A stretch of DNA of 23,783 nucleotides from positions 1-23,783 of the IMG/VR virus record IMGVR_UViG_3300047471_000176, one strand, 5' to 3'. Positions 12,416-20,561 of the stretch are shown one piece after another. Made by a program: the position numbers and the translations under genes. How positions within the stretch are numbered: position 1 is the first letter of the stretch; every line of letters begins with the position of its first letter. This DNA is from a virus. A model generated the notes under the pieces. It had not been told where the DNA came from. It made no database searches and saw only the letters and a list, made by a program, of their open reading frames with translations.

Positions 12416-13141
12416 ATGACGACATTGCAAGATTGCCGAGCCGCCGTTGTCGCGTCAGCTCACTATTATCTGATTGATCACGCACAGTGCCATTACACCG
12501 AAGGGCCAAACCGCAATATCGGCTTACGCAATGCGCCGTTTGCATTGCCCGTTGACTTCGATTGCACGATGTTCTACACCACGTGCTTCAAAGACGGCGG
12601 CGTGCTCAATGACCCAAATGGCAAACTCGGCGGCGTCAATTATTCGGGCGAAGGCTATAGCGGCACGTTGTCAGCCAACGGCAAACGCTTGTTGCTTGGT
12701 GCGCGTTCGGCTCGACCGGGCGACGGCGTCATGTACGGGCCGGGTACGGGTGAGCATTGGGCGATGATCGTTGTAGCGGGTGCTGACCCGCTGACGATTT
12801 CGATGGGCGCTGAAGGTGACCCGCACTACATTCACGTGAGCCAAGACAATCGTTGGCCGAAGCGCTTTTACACCTTTGACATGATGGGCACGCCGCGTTA
12901 CCCGCCGGGTATGGCCCCCACGCCACCCGTTGTCACGCGCCCGAATTTGGCCGAAGGTATGCAAGGTCAGTACGTCACCTTTGCGCAAAACCGTTTGAAT
13001 GCGAAAGGTGCCAAGCCGAAGTTGGCCGTCGATGGGCAGTTTGGCCCGCTGACCAAAGCCGCCGTCATGCAATTTCAAACGCTCAACAAGATGCCCGTGC
13101 TAGGCGTCATCAATCAAGCGACGTGGGCAAAGCTCGCTTGA
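12416..13141 (+). CDS. endolysin: NlpC/P60-like peptidase + peptidoglycan-binding domain
   Basis: 241 residues from ATG 12416, preferred over an in-frame TTG at 12380 that forms the -35 element. The N-terminal domain carries FDCTMF with nucleophile C50, ARPGDGVMYGPG (98-110) and EHWAMIVV with H114, the cysteine-His layout of NlpC/P60/CHAP peptidases. A Pro-rich linker (about 161-176) leads to a C-terminal PG_binding_1-type domain, with DGQFGPLTKAAVMQFQ at 206-221 and the final TWAKLA. It should cleave peptidoglycan stem peptides at lysis. There is no signal peptide, so release would depend on a holin. The stop TGA overlaps the TTG start of the WhiB-like gene. Confidence 0.88.
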   Translation: MTTLQDCRAAVVASAHYYLIDHAQCHYTEGPNRNIGLRNAPFALPVDFDCTMFYTTCFKDGGVLNDPNGKLGGVNYSGEGYSGTLSANGKRLLLGARSARPGDGVMYGPGTGEHWAMIVVAGADPLTISMGAEGDPHYIHVSQDNRWPKRFYTFDMMGTPRYPPGMAPTPPVVTRPNLAEGMQGQYVTFAQNRLNAKGAKPKLAVDGQFGPLTKAAVMQFQTLNKMPVLGVINQATWAKLA

Positions 13142-13452
13142 CCACTGTGGCCGAGATTGAAGAGTGGACACAGTTAGCCAAGTGTCGCGGCCATTACGAA
13201 CTTCAAGACTTGCTTTTCTTTTCTGACCGGGGCAGCGGCGTGATCGACGCGAAGCGTTGGTGCAAGGGCCAGAATCCTGAAGGCACGCGCATTGGCGACA
13301 CGGTTGATGATGGCCGCGTGTGCCCTGTCATGGCCGAATGCCTCAACTATGCGCTCGACAACCACATTGGCCTAGGCACATGGGGTGGCGAAAGCGAGCG
13401 CCAACGCCGCATGTTGCAACGGATACGTCGCCGTCAGCGCAACGAGGGCTAA
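13138..13452 (+). CDS. WhiB-like Fe-S transcription factor with insertion
   Basis: 104 residues from TTG 13138, which overlaps the endolysin stop (TTGA); GTG 13123 and 13147 are in-frame alternatives. The sequence has the Wbl hallmarks: W...AKC (C16), LLFFSDRG, AKRWC (C42), VCPVMAECLNYAL (C62, C68), the GTWGG turn (80-84) and a basic tail (RRMLQRIRRRQR). Four cysteines would hold a [4Fe-4S] cluster. Oddity: C42 and C62 are separated by 19 residues, where Wbl proteins normally have two. Wbl genes are found in Actinobacteria and their phages, where they can alter host transcription. Confidence 0.85.
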   Translation: MTTVAEIEEWTQLAKCRGHYELQDLLFFSDRGSGVIDAKRWCKGQNPEGTRIGDTVDDGRVCPVMAECLNYALDNHIGLGTWGGESERQRRMLQRIRRRQRNEG

Positions 13453-13461
13453 GGTTTCGAC

Positions 13462-13635
13462 GTGGGTGACCGCCGTGAAGACCGCGAACTAATCGAAGAG
13501 ATTGGCGAGCTGACGGCAGCACTGGCGATACTCATTGAATTGCTATCGAACCCGATCATGGTGCAAGTAGTCAATTCGACGGGCAACACGCCTACTACCA
13601 TCGTTCTAGTACCGGGCACGCCCCGGCCAAACTAA
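13462..13635 (+). CDS. 57-residue small protein with coiled-coil start
   Basis: GTG 13462 to TAA 13633-13635. The N-terminus is a charged helix (GDRREDRELIEEIGELTAALAILIELLSN), probably a short coiled coil, followed by a beta-like tail (VQVVNSTGNTPTTIVLVPG) that ends in PGTPRPN. The next gene's protein ends in the similar PGTPVTN. It is followed closely by an AAAGGGG ribosome site for the 13646 gene. Possibly a minor virion component; no family recognised. Confidence 0.55.
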   Translation: MGDRREDRELIEEIGELTAALAILIELLSNPIMVQVVNSTGNTPTTIVLVPGTPRPN

Positions 13636-13645
13636 AGGGGCCACA

Positions 13646-13972
13646 ATGCCTGATTTCCAGTTGGGTGACCACCAAAACGTTGATGTCGTCATTGCATTGC
13701 TTGACGCTGACGGCGTGACCACGAAAGACGCGCCCGACGCGGGCAGTGTTGTTGCCGCGTTTGCGAGTGGCGTTGAATTGACCGCGACGGTGTCGCCTGA
13801 TCAAACCAGCGTCAACGTGCGGGCCAATGGCCCCGTCACGACGGGCGATGTGTTGACGGTGTCGGCCAACTTCAATGGTCAGCCATTGACGCCCGCCACG
13901 CTCGCATTCGATGTGCTCACTGGCCCGCCCGTGGCCGTGACCTTGACACCGGGCACGCCAGTCACCAACTAA
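13646..13972 (+). CDS. Ig-like/beta-sandwich structural protein
   Basis: A 108-residue protein with Shine-Dalgarno AAAGGGG at 13634-13640. The whole sequence alternates strands and turns (VDVVIALLDADGV, GSVVAAFASGVELTATVSPDQTSVNVRANGPV, GDVLTVSANF), typical of a bacterial Ig-like domain in phage virion proteins. It is Thr/Val/Pro-rich with no Cys, as usual for exposed decoration or tail proteins. Context, upstream of the tail fibre, supports a structural role. Confidence 0.7.
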   Translation: MPDFQLGDHQNVDVVIALLDADGVTTKDAPDAGSVVAAFASGVELTATVSPDQTSVNVRANGPVTTGDVLTVSANFNGQPLTPATLAFDVLTGPPVAVTLTPGTPVTN

Positions 13973-14015
13973 GGCTCACACCATTCGTTGACGTGTCGCG
14001 TTAGCGTATGGTCTC

Positions 14016-14621
14016 ATGCACCACGTGTTCGCGGCAATTGACAATTTGCCCGCGTGGGAACAAATCGCCGTTGGCGTTGCCGTCATTTGCATTGCCAGTT
14101 TCTTTACCTTCATCGCCATCAAGGTCAATCGGGGCGTCAATGAGCTGAAAGATGGTGCGGCCACGGCCAGAGATGTCAAGGTGCTCATGTGGGGCCGCGA
14201 TCAAACCGAAGATGAAGAGCGCAATGACATACCCGCACCCACGGGCTTTGTCAAAGAATTGCGTGGCTACCATGAAGACCTGTCGGGCATTACCGCTGTG
14301 CTTGACGAACGTGGCCGATTCATTGACCGCGCCATTGAGCAATTTGGCAAAATTGATTTGTCACTCAAGGGCATTGACGCCCGCCTTGAAAATGGTGACA
14401 ATCATTTGAATCGTATTGACGATCAAATTTCGGGCTTGACTGAAGCCGCTAGTACCGCCGCAACCGCCGCTAGTGCGACACTTGAGGTTGCTCAAAGCGT
14501 TGAAAAGAAAGTCACGCGCAACGGGGGCGATGGCCCTGACGTGGGAGATACGACGGCACGAACTGAAGACGCCGTGAACCGCATTGAAGCCATAGTCACC
14601 GGGCAAACGCCGACGCCGTAA
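14016..14621 (+). CDS. one-TM coiled-coil membrane protein, possibly holin-like
   Basis: A 201-residue protein. One TM segment lies at about 16-37 (QIAVGVAVICIASFFTFIAIKV). A long helical, charged region follows (about 80-150: LDERGRFIDRAIEQFGKIDLSL, then LENGDNHLNRIDDQISGLTEAA) with coiled-coil character, an Ala/Ser/Thr stretch, and an N-G-G followed by an EDAVNRIEAI end. A TM segment, a long coil and a terminal NGG/DAV-R motif recall membrane proteins in actinophage lysis cassettes (DUF2746 type). It sits 0.9 kb after the endolysin. No Shine-Dalgarno is visible; TAGCGT 14002-14007 may be a leaderless -10. Function is inference. Confidence 0.7.
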   Translation: MHHVFAAIDNLPAWEQIAVGVAVICIASFFTFIAIKVNRGVNELKDGAATARDVKVLMWGRDQTEDEERNDIPAPTGFVKELRGYHEDLSGITAVLDERGRFIDRAIEQFGKIDLSLKGIDARLENGDNHLNRIDDQISGLTEAASTAATAASATLEVAQSVEKKVTRNGGDGPDVGDTTARTEDAVNRIEAIVTGQTPTP

Positions 14622-14633
14622 CCTAATAACGTC

Positions 14634-17600
14634 ATGACGACATACACCTACGTTGATGCGCTATCGGGCCAACTCGACGCTGACCTAGGGCCAAGCGGCA
14701 CCACATTCGTTTCGTCAGCTCTAGCGGGCACGGCTTATAATCCCGGTTGCCCGGCGATTTCATCGCCCACGGTTGTGCGGGCGTCGCTCATTGTCGTCAA
14801 TCCCGCAACCGGCCAAGTGACCGCCCGTGAGGATATTGAATTTACTAGTTACCCCGGCACGGGTTCTAGCGCCACGATTACGCGCGCCCACAACGGCACG
14901 ACGGCGCAAGACTGGAAGAAGAACGCGCGTTGGGTAGCCGCGCTTGAGGCTGAAGACATCGAAGCGCTCATTGCCGCCGATGCCGCCAATACCGCCGCCA
15001 TCATTGCCGAAGCGTCGCGAGCTGTGGGTGCCGAAACGGCGCTGACAACGGCATTGTCAAATGAAGGCTCGACTAGGGCCGGTGCTGACACGGCATTGGC
15101 AACGTCGATTTCGAATGAAGCAACCACCCGTGCGAATGCTGACACGGCGCTATCCACATCAATTACCAGTGCCGTTGCCGCCGAAACCACACGCGCGACG
15201 ACGGCTGAAGGCGCGTTGATACCCCTGTCACAAAAGGGCGCGAACAGCGGGGTGGCAACTCTCAATTCGTCAGGCTTTGTGCCGCTCACACAACTGAGTG
15301 GGATTACCGCGACACAGTTGGCGACGACGGGCGTGACGGCAGCGGGTTACGGGTCAGCGTCACAGACATTGACAACGACGGTGAATGCCCAAGGCCAAAT
15401 CACGGCCATGTTAGCCGTCAACATTCAATTGAGCGAATCACAGGTCACCAGTCTCACGACAGACTTGGCGAATCGTGTGCGCGGGTCAACCATCAAGGTT
15501 GCCGCCGTTGACGCGAGCGCCGCTGAAAAGGCGGCGGCTGATGTTGTGTGCTCGGGCGTGCAAGCAACGGGTGGCGATGCCGCACAGATTGTCGCGGGAC
15601 TTCGCGATTTGCCGCACGTGAGCTACGGCTACATAACCGGCCAGCATGTCGGGTGCGTTGAGCTAAGTGAAGGCACGTTCTATTTAGAGTCAACCGCCTA
15701 TCTCGACATGCAAGGCGTATGGCTCAAAACGCAAGGCGCCGCTACGCGCATTGTGGCCGCTGACAATTTCGTTGGTACCGCGCTCTTGGTTATTGGTTCG
15801 AATCCTCTTGATCACCCGACATGGGGTGGGTTGTATTTTTCGACCGATGACGCGCCGACACAATCACCAACGGGCGTGCGAATCACCATGCCCACGCTTG
15901 GTGTGTATTCCACAACCAAGTGGGGCGTGTGCTCGGGCATTATCAACCGGGGCAACGCCACAGTCATCGAAGGCGTCAATGCGCAATATCTTCAGTATGA
16001 CGGTATTACACACGAGGGCTTTCAATACATTGGCACTAAAGGCGACACGCCCATTACCACGACACAAAACCTTGGCGGCACGGGCGGTTCAATCGCGGTC
16101 ACCAACGGTGCGCCGTTTGCCGCATTGGCGCCGTGTTATGCGCTGATTGGCAATGTGCCGAATTCGACCAACAACTATGTATCAGCTCTTGGGTTTTCCA
16201 CTAACGGCGCGTCAAGTAACTCAGTAACCACCAGCGGCGGTGCGAACGCGGGCATTGACTACGGCATACAACCGGGCATGTTCGTTGTTGCCCCATCAGG
16301 CGGCACCGTGCCAGCGGGCACGAAAGTCATGAGCATTTCGGGCACAACAATGTTGCTCAATCAAAACGTCACGCTCGGCACAGGCGGGGGCGGCACGAAT
16401 GCGTTGACGTTCTACGGTCAAGATTACGAAATGGTGCGCGTGACAAGCGTGGCGTCAAACACGCTCACCATTTCAGCACGTTCGCAAAACAATACATCGT
16501 GGAATGGCACTGGCGGCACGGCGGGTTCGCGTCACCCGTCAGGCAGTTACATCATGCCGATTTACACCACGTCAGCTAAAGCGGCACCGGGTCCAGCAAC
16601 GTCATACACGCACACCACGCGTGATTGCTTTGTGACCGGCATGGGGCGGCACGGCTATTCGCCGCGTCCGTTTGTTGATGACAGTGAATGGCACAACTGT
16701 CAACAATCGGGTGGCGCAGCGGTCTTGGCTGGCACTACACCGTTGGTCAACACGCCCATTGGTTTCTTGATTGGTGCGGCCAATAATCGTTTCTATGATT
16801 GTCACCCATTTGCCAACACCACCAATGGTGTCTATATGCAAGCGGTATCCGTCACCAACTCGCCCGCCACTAACACGTGGAATGGCGGCGAGATTGAAAC
16901 GAATGGGCAAGGTAGCAATGGCTCATCAGCCGTGCTCGCGTCATTGCAAGCAACGGCGGGCGGTATATGCATCAACGGGGCGCGCGCAGTATTGCTAACT
17001 GGCGGCACGTCGGTGTACGGCAACTACCCGCAAGACGTTTTCTGTGCCAACACTCACGCAATCACCATCGACACATTGTTGGCGTCATCGTCATCAGCAG
17101 TGGCAGTTCACTCGATTTACATTGACGCGACCAACTCAACATCAAGCGTGCCGACGCAAGTTCAAATCACTGACAACACATTGATTTACACAGCCAATGC
17201 ACCAAGCGCCAGTGTGGTGTATATCTTCGGCAACTCGGCCACGAATTCGACGGCCATTACCGTGTCGCGCAACCAGATCAGCGCTAGTAGCGGCTCAAGT
17301 GCGTCATTTGGTTCGGTCGAATTGCACTCATGCGCGGGCGCGGCTGTATGGGGCAATCAACTGGGCGGCTCATTCTTTGAATCGGGTACGTCGGATTTGA
17401 ACCAAGTGTGGGGCAACATCTTCAGCCTTTCAACGGCCACGTTCACGATGTCGGGCACGTCATCAGTTGCGTGGGATAACTGGAATTCGGCCAGCTCGCC
17501 ACCCGCTTTCATGCCCGCCTATGGCAAACGCGTGGGCACAACCGCCGCGCTCGGCAACAACTCGACGGCGTTGGCAACTACGGCGTTCGTCACGAGAGAT

Positions 17601-19037
17601 TTCGCGGCATTAGCGGGTGCCGCTTTCACAGGCGCCGTGACCGCACCAACGCCCAGTGCCTTTGACAATTCAACGAACGTTGCCACTACCGCGTGGGTCA
17701 ATACATTTCTTGCCAGTGAGTCATTTTCAACTGGCGATGTGCAAGGCAACCTTGCTCATGCCACGGTCATTGGCATTGACGGGTTGCCCATTACAGGTAC
17801 GTTGCCACTAACAACACTCAACCGCACATTGTTTTCAGATGGTGTGGGCAATATGCAATTTTCAACTATTACCGGCGACATCAATACGAAATCAGCAGGC
17901 GTTGGCTCGCACAAAGTCGTGGGCTTGCAAAGTGCGCCGATCAATGCCACGGCGGCACAAATTGGCCTAAGTGGTAGCACCTTGGCTGACGCGCAAATAC
18001 TTGTTTACACGACGGCGTCAAGTGCAAACAACTGGGCCAACGTCAGCTTGTCGGGTCACATAACAATGGACGACACAGGGCTTACCACGCTTGCCGATAA
18101 CGCCGTGTCAACCAACAAGCTCGCGGCCAACGCCGTGACCGCCGCGAAGATTGCCAACGCGACGATCACTGGCACACAAGTTGCCAATGACATTGCCCTA
18201 CCCGGTAACCCAACGACGACGACTCAAAACGCGGGAACGAACAACACGACCATTGCCACCACTGCCTACGCTGACCGAATGTTGCCATTGTCGGGCGGCA
18301 CGATGACCGGCGCGATTGCGATGGGTGGTCATTCAATCGGAGGCGTGTTCGTATTGACCGTCGCATCAACCGGCGCTAGTCAAGCCGCGCGACTGGTGGG
18401 TGCCACAGCGGGCGGCACGCCACAAAGCGGCACTTTCAGTGTTGGTGACTGGTTGCTTGACACCAGTGACGGGCGTTATATGCATTGTACGTCAGCGGGT
18501 ACGCCGGGAACGTGGGCGTATGAAGGCACGGCACTCACGCGAACGGCAGTGCCATCAACAACGACATCGTTGACGGCATCAACTGAAGTGTTGTTGGGCG
18601 CGGCACAAATGCGCAATCCCACCAACTCAACTCTCGTTGGTTCAATGTGGAAAGTCACGGGTTCGGTCACCAAGACAGGTGCGGGCACGGCGACATGGAA
18701 TGTTCAAATTCGCTATGGCACGTCATCAACGGCCACGTCGAATACTTCCATTGCTACATTCACCAGTGGCACCAATACGGGCGCGGCTGACCAAGCAACG
18801 TTCACCATTTTCATATATGTCACTGCCGTTGGCTCGGGCACATCGGCCACGATCGCGGCTAATTGTATGTACGCCAATCAACTCACCAGTTCAACGGGTC
18901 TTGGAAATTTGCCGCTTGTCGCGACATCGACGGCGGGCTTTGATTCAACGGTGACACAGCCATATATCGCGGCGACAGTCACATGTGGGTCAGGCGCCAC
19001 GATGACTGGCGTGGGCATGGTGGAACGTATTTGCTGA
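14634..19037 (+). CDS. tail fibre/tailspike protein with beta-helix core
   Basis: A 1467-residue protein, the largest gene here. Residues 1-110 form the probable virion-attachment domain. Residues 135-188 carry 18-residue repeats (TAL.T..SNE..TRA.AD) that would form a trimeric coiled coil. About 285-960 looks like a pectate-lyase-type right-handed beta-helix, opening with VELSEGTFYLESTAYLDMQG and continuing as Asn/Thr/Gly-rich rungs. The C-terminal third has the fibre signatures NNSTALATTAFV (about 974), NSTNVATTAWV (about 1011), NNTTIATTAYA (about 1201) and LSGGTMTGAI. It should bind and perhaps degrade a host surface polysaccharide. The catalytic residues cannot be told from sequence alone. 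Confidence 0.88.
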   Translation: MTTYTYVDALSGQLDADLGPSGTTFVSSALAGTAYNPGCPAISSPTVVRASLIVVNPATGQVTAREDIEFTSYPGTGSSATITRAHNGTTAQDWKKNARWVAALEAEDIEALIAADAANTAAIIAEASRAVGAETALTTALSNEGSTRAGADTALATSISNEATTRANADTALSTSITSAVAAETTRATTAEGALIPLSQKGANSGVATLNSSGFVPLTQLSGITATQLATTGVTAAGYGSASQTLTTTVNAQGQITAMLAVNIQLSESQVTSLTTDLANRVRGSTIKVAAVDASAAEKAAADVVCSGVQATGGDAAQIVAGLRDLPHVSYGYITGQHVGCVELSEGTFYLESTAYLDMQGVWLKTQGAATRIVAADNFVGTALLVIGSNPLDHPTWGGLYFSTDDAPTQSPTGVRITMPTLGVYSTTKWGVCSGIINRGNATVIEGVNAQYLQYDGITHEGFQYIGTKGDTPITTTQNLGGTGGSIAVTNGAPFAALAPCYALIGNVPNSTNNYVSALGFSTNGASSNSVTTSGGANAGIDYGIQPGMFVVAPSGGTVPAGTKVMSISGTTMLLNQNVTLGTGGGGTNALTFYGQDYEMVRVTSVASNTLTISARSQNNTSWNGTGGTAGSRHPSGSYIMPIYTTSAKAAPGPATSYTHTTRDCFVTGMGRHGYSPRPFVDDSEWHNCQQSGGAAVLAGTTPLVNTPIGFLIGAANNRFYDCHPFANTTNGVYMQAVSVTNSPATNTWNGGEIETNGQGSNGSSAVLASLQATAGGICINGARAVLLTGGTSVYGNYPQDVFCANTHAITIDTLLASSSSAVAVHSIYIDATNSTSSVPTQVQITDNTLIYTANAPSASVVYIFGNSATNSTAITVSRNQISASSGSSASFGSVELHSCAGAAVWGNQLGGSFFESGTSDLNQVWGNIFSLSTATFTMSGTSSVAWDNWNSASSPPAFMPAYGKRVGTTAALGNNSTALATTAFVTRDFAALAGAAFTGAVTAPTPSAFDNSTNVATTAWVNTFLASESFSTGDVQGNLAHATVIGIDGLPITGTLPLTTLNRTLFSDGVGNMQFSTITGDINTKSAGVGSHKVVGLQSAPINATAAQIGLSGSTLADAQILVYTTASSANNWANVSLSGHITMDDTGLTTLADNAVSTNKLAANAVTAAKIANATITGTQVANDIALPGNPTTTTQNAGTNNTTIATTAYADRMLPLSGGTMTGAIAMGGHSIGGVFVLTVASTGASQAARLVGATAGGTPQSGTFSVGDWLLDTSDGRYMHCTSAGTPGTWAYEGTALTRTAVPSTTTSLTASTEVLLGAAQMRNPTNSTLVGSMWKVTGSVTKTGAGTATWNVQIRYGTSSTATSNTSIATFTSGTNTGAADQATFTIFIYVTAVGSGTSATIAANCMYANQLTSSTGLGNLPLVATSTAGFDSTVTQPYIAATVTCGSGATMTGVGMVERIC

Positions 19038-19085
19038 TGCTTGCCACTTTGTCACTATCATTGCCCCAACTACGAAAGGGGTGAC

Positions 19086-19511
19086 ATGGCCCGCACCATG
19101 AAATACGGCGAAAAGGTGCCGTTGGAAGATCAAATCAAAGCACTCGACGCACGTGTTGAGGCGTACCGCAACGACATCAAGACCAATGAAATTGTTGGTT
19201 TCGAACGCGAAACGAATTACACATTGGCGAAAAAGCGCAAGGCGTCGAAAGATGAGCTTGACGCCATCGAACAGTCGTGCGTGGAAGTTGACAAGTTGAT
19301 TGAAACGCAAGAGCAATCAATCAAAGACTTGCTTGCCGAAAAGACGCGGTTGACTTCAAACCGCGAGGGCCGACGCGCTAACGCTAAGGTCACGAACATC
19401 AAAGACGCCAAAAAGTCAACGGGCATTTCACCCGTGCCGCGTCGGCCACGCGCCAAGAAAGTGCCCGCCAAGAAAGTGCCCGCCAAACGCACACCCGCGA
19501 AGCGCCGCTAA
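19086..19511 (+). CDS. coiled-coil protein with histone-H1-like basic tail
   Basis: 141 residues from ATG 19086, with Shine-Dalgarno GAAAGGGG at 19074-19081. Residues 10-100 are a charged helix likely to form a coiled coil (LEDQIKALDARVEAYRND, then DELDAIEQSCVEVDKLIETQ). The C-terminus is a Lys/Ala/Pro tail (RAKKVPAKKVPAKRTPAKRR) like bacterial histone-H1-type or nucleic-acid-binding tails; two units are an exact 15-bp tandem repeat. It could bind DNA or RNA during assembly, or be a scaffold-like or tail protein. The stop overlaps the next start (TAATG). Confidence 0.72.
   Translation: MARTMKYGEKVPLEDQIKALDARVEAYRNDIKTNEIVGFERETNYTLAKKRKASKDELDAIEQSCVEVDKLIETQEQSIKDLLAEKTRLTSNREGRRANAKVTNIKDAKKSTGISPVPRRPRAKKVPAKKVPAKRTPAKRR
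19452..19481 (+). repeat. 15-bp tandem repeat encoding AKKVP
   Basis: GCCAAGAAAGTGCCC occurs twice in a row and is followed by two degenerate units (AKRTP, AKRR). It encodes the basic tail of the 19086 gene and is prone to copy-number slippage. Confidence 0.85.
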
Positions 19512-19759
19512 TGTTGCTCGCCTTTGCCCAACAACCGTTTGCCGCGATGTGGTCATTTGAAGACACGGGCGCGAGCATCGGGTTGGGCAAGGTGGGCGGG
19601 TACGCCGTCGTGGCTCGCTTGAATGGGTATGCGGCGATTGCTCGAATGCACGGGCGCGCGTCACACGCTCACATGAATGGCGACGCCGCTACAGCCTCAC
19701 TCAATGGCTACGCCGCTGATGCTGTAATGGTTGGCACAGCGAAGGGTGACACAACATGA
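19511..19759 (+). CDS. nonapeptide-repeat protein
   Basis: 82 residues from ATG 19511, overlapping the previous stop (TAATG). From residue 28 to 77 it is built of nine-residue units: VGGYAVVAR, LNGYAAIAR, MHGRASHAH, MNGDAATAS, LNGYAADAV and a partial MVGTA. Position 1 is hydrophobic, position 3 is always Gly, and positions 5 and (except in the partial last unit) 8 are Ala. The spacing suggests a regular solenoid or beta-roll rather than a globular fold, and it does not match the RTX nonapeptide. The first 27 residues are non-repetitive and hydrophobic. Likely a small virion or host-surface protein; no family recognised. Confidence 0.68.
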   Translation: MLLAFAQQPFAAMWSFEDTGASIGLGKVGGYAVVARLNGYAAIARMHGRASHAHMNGDAATASLNGYAADAVMVGTAKGDTT

Positions 19760-20151
19760 GTCCGTTATACGATTTCGACGGCGGCAACAAGATTCGTTTT
19801 CGAACGGGCGACGGCACATCAGGCTTGTCCGATGACACGCCCTTTACCGCCATCGAAGCGGGCGGCACGCCGATTGACCCTGACGTTACCCAATTCAAAT
19901 TGGCAAAGAACGGCGCTGACGCTGACACCTTTACCTACACATGGGGCGCGTCACCGCCTGACCCCAGTTTCACCATCGTGCGCCTTGCGACGGGTGACTA
20001 CAAAGCCGAATTCGATGACGTGACCGATGACGATGAATACTGGGAAGGCCAATGGCTATGTCATTCTGATGACGCGGTCAATCACGACACCACCAAAACC
20101 AAAGTCGCGGGCAAGGTCATTCGCGTCATCATTAGAGATAGCGGGCTATGA
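19756..20151 (+). CDS. beta-rich structural protein
   Basis: A 131-residue protein with alternating strands and acidic turns: NKIRFRTGDGTSG, PIDPDVTQFKLAKNGADADTFTYTW, PSFTIVRLATGDYKAEFDDV, ending in VAGKVIRVIIRDSG. The order 'DPD-VT-F.......F.YT....P.I.R..TG.Y....D' is the layout of phage Ig-like or neck/tail accessory proteins that begin with 'D..V.L.v..PdG'. It is coupled to both neighbours by ATGA overlaps. Probable virion protein; exact role unknown. Confidence 0.7.
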   Translation: MSPLYDFDGGNKIRFRTGDGTSGLSDDTPFTAIEAGGTPIDPDVTQFKLAKNGADADTFTYTWGASPPDPSFTIVRLATGDYKAEFDDVTDDDEYWEGQWLCHSDDAVNHDTTKTKVAGKVIRVIIRDSGL

Positions 20152-20561
20152 CCATTGAGACAACCGAACCCGTAAAGACACACAGGTGGCGAACGGTGCT
20201 CGCCATTGTCTTTTTGCTCGGGTGGTTGGCGGCAATCTTCGGTTACATCTTTGACGATTGGTGGCGACACCGAATCATTGAAGACTTCTGGCCTATTGAC
20301 AATTCGACATTGTCGCCCAATTTGGTTGCGACGGTTATTCAATACGCCATCATCATCGTGACGGTTGTGTTGGCCTACCCACCAGCTCGCGATTTTTTCA
20401 AACGTGAATTCGCTAAGGCCAGTGCCGAACGCGCGGCACACCATGATGAAGCCACGGCGCACCGCGATGAATTGTTGCGCCACGTGCAACACATCATCAA
20501 GCATCACCCCGACATACCGCCATTAGAACCGAAGATGAATGCCGATACTTCAACTGAGTGA
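20148..20561 (+). CDS. two-TM membrane protein, holin candidate
   Basis: A 137-residue protein. The short basic N-terminus (KTHRWR) is followed by TM1 at about 16-34 (TVLAIVFLLGWLAAIFGYI), a loop rich in Trp and charges (DDWWRHRIIEDFWP), TM2 at about 61-77 (ATVIQYAIIIVTVVLAY), and then a long charged helix (RDFFKREFAKASAERAAHHDE). Two TMs with a charged C-terminal tail is a common holin layout. The alternative is a structural membrane-associated protein, because the gene overlaps the large terminase (by 23 bases), not the endolysin. Confidence 0.72.
   Translation: MTIETTEPVKTHRWRTVLAIVFLLGWLAAIFGYIFDDWWRHRIIEDFWPIDNSTLSPNLVATVIQYAIIIVTVVLAYPPARDFFKREFAKASAERAAHHDEATAHRDELLRHVQHIIKHHPDIPPLEPKMNADTSTE

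Noticed and set aside
13462-13972. Shared PGTP..N endings of two neighbouring proteins as a gene duplication
   Set aside because: Only a short string (CCGGGCACGCC and the last residues) is shared; the rest of the two proteins is unrelated, so duplication is not supported.
15795-15805. GGTTCGAATCC, a tRNA T-loop-like string
   Set aside because: It lies inside the tail fibre frame, the flanking bases do not complete the T stem, and no acceptor or anticodon arm could be found around it.
19049-19076. TTGTCA-N16-TACGAA before the 19086 gene
   Set aside because: The -10 lacks the final T, and the start has a good Shine-Dalgarno that a transcript from here would miss. Too weak to call.
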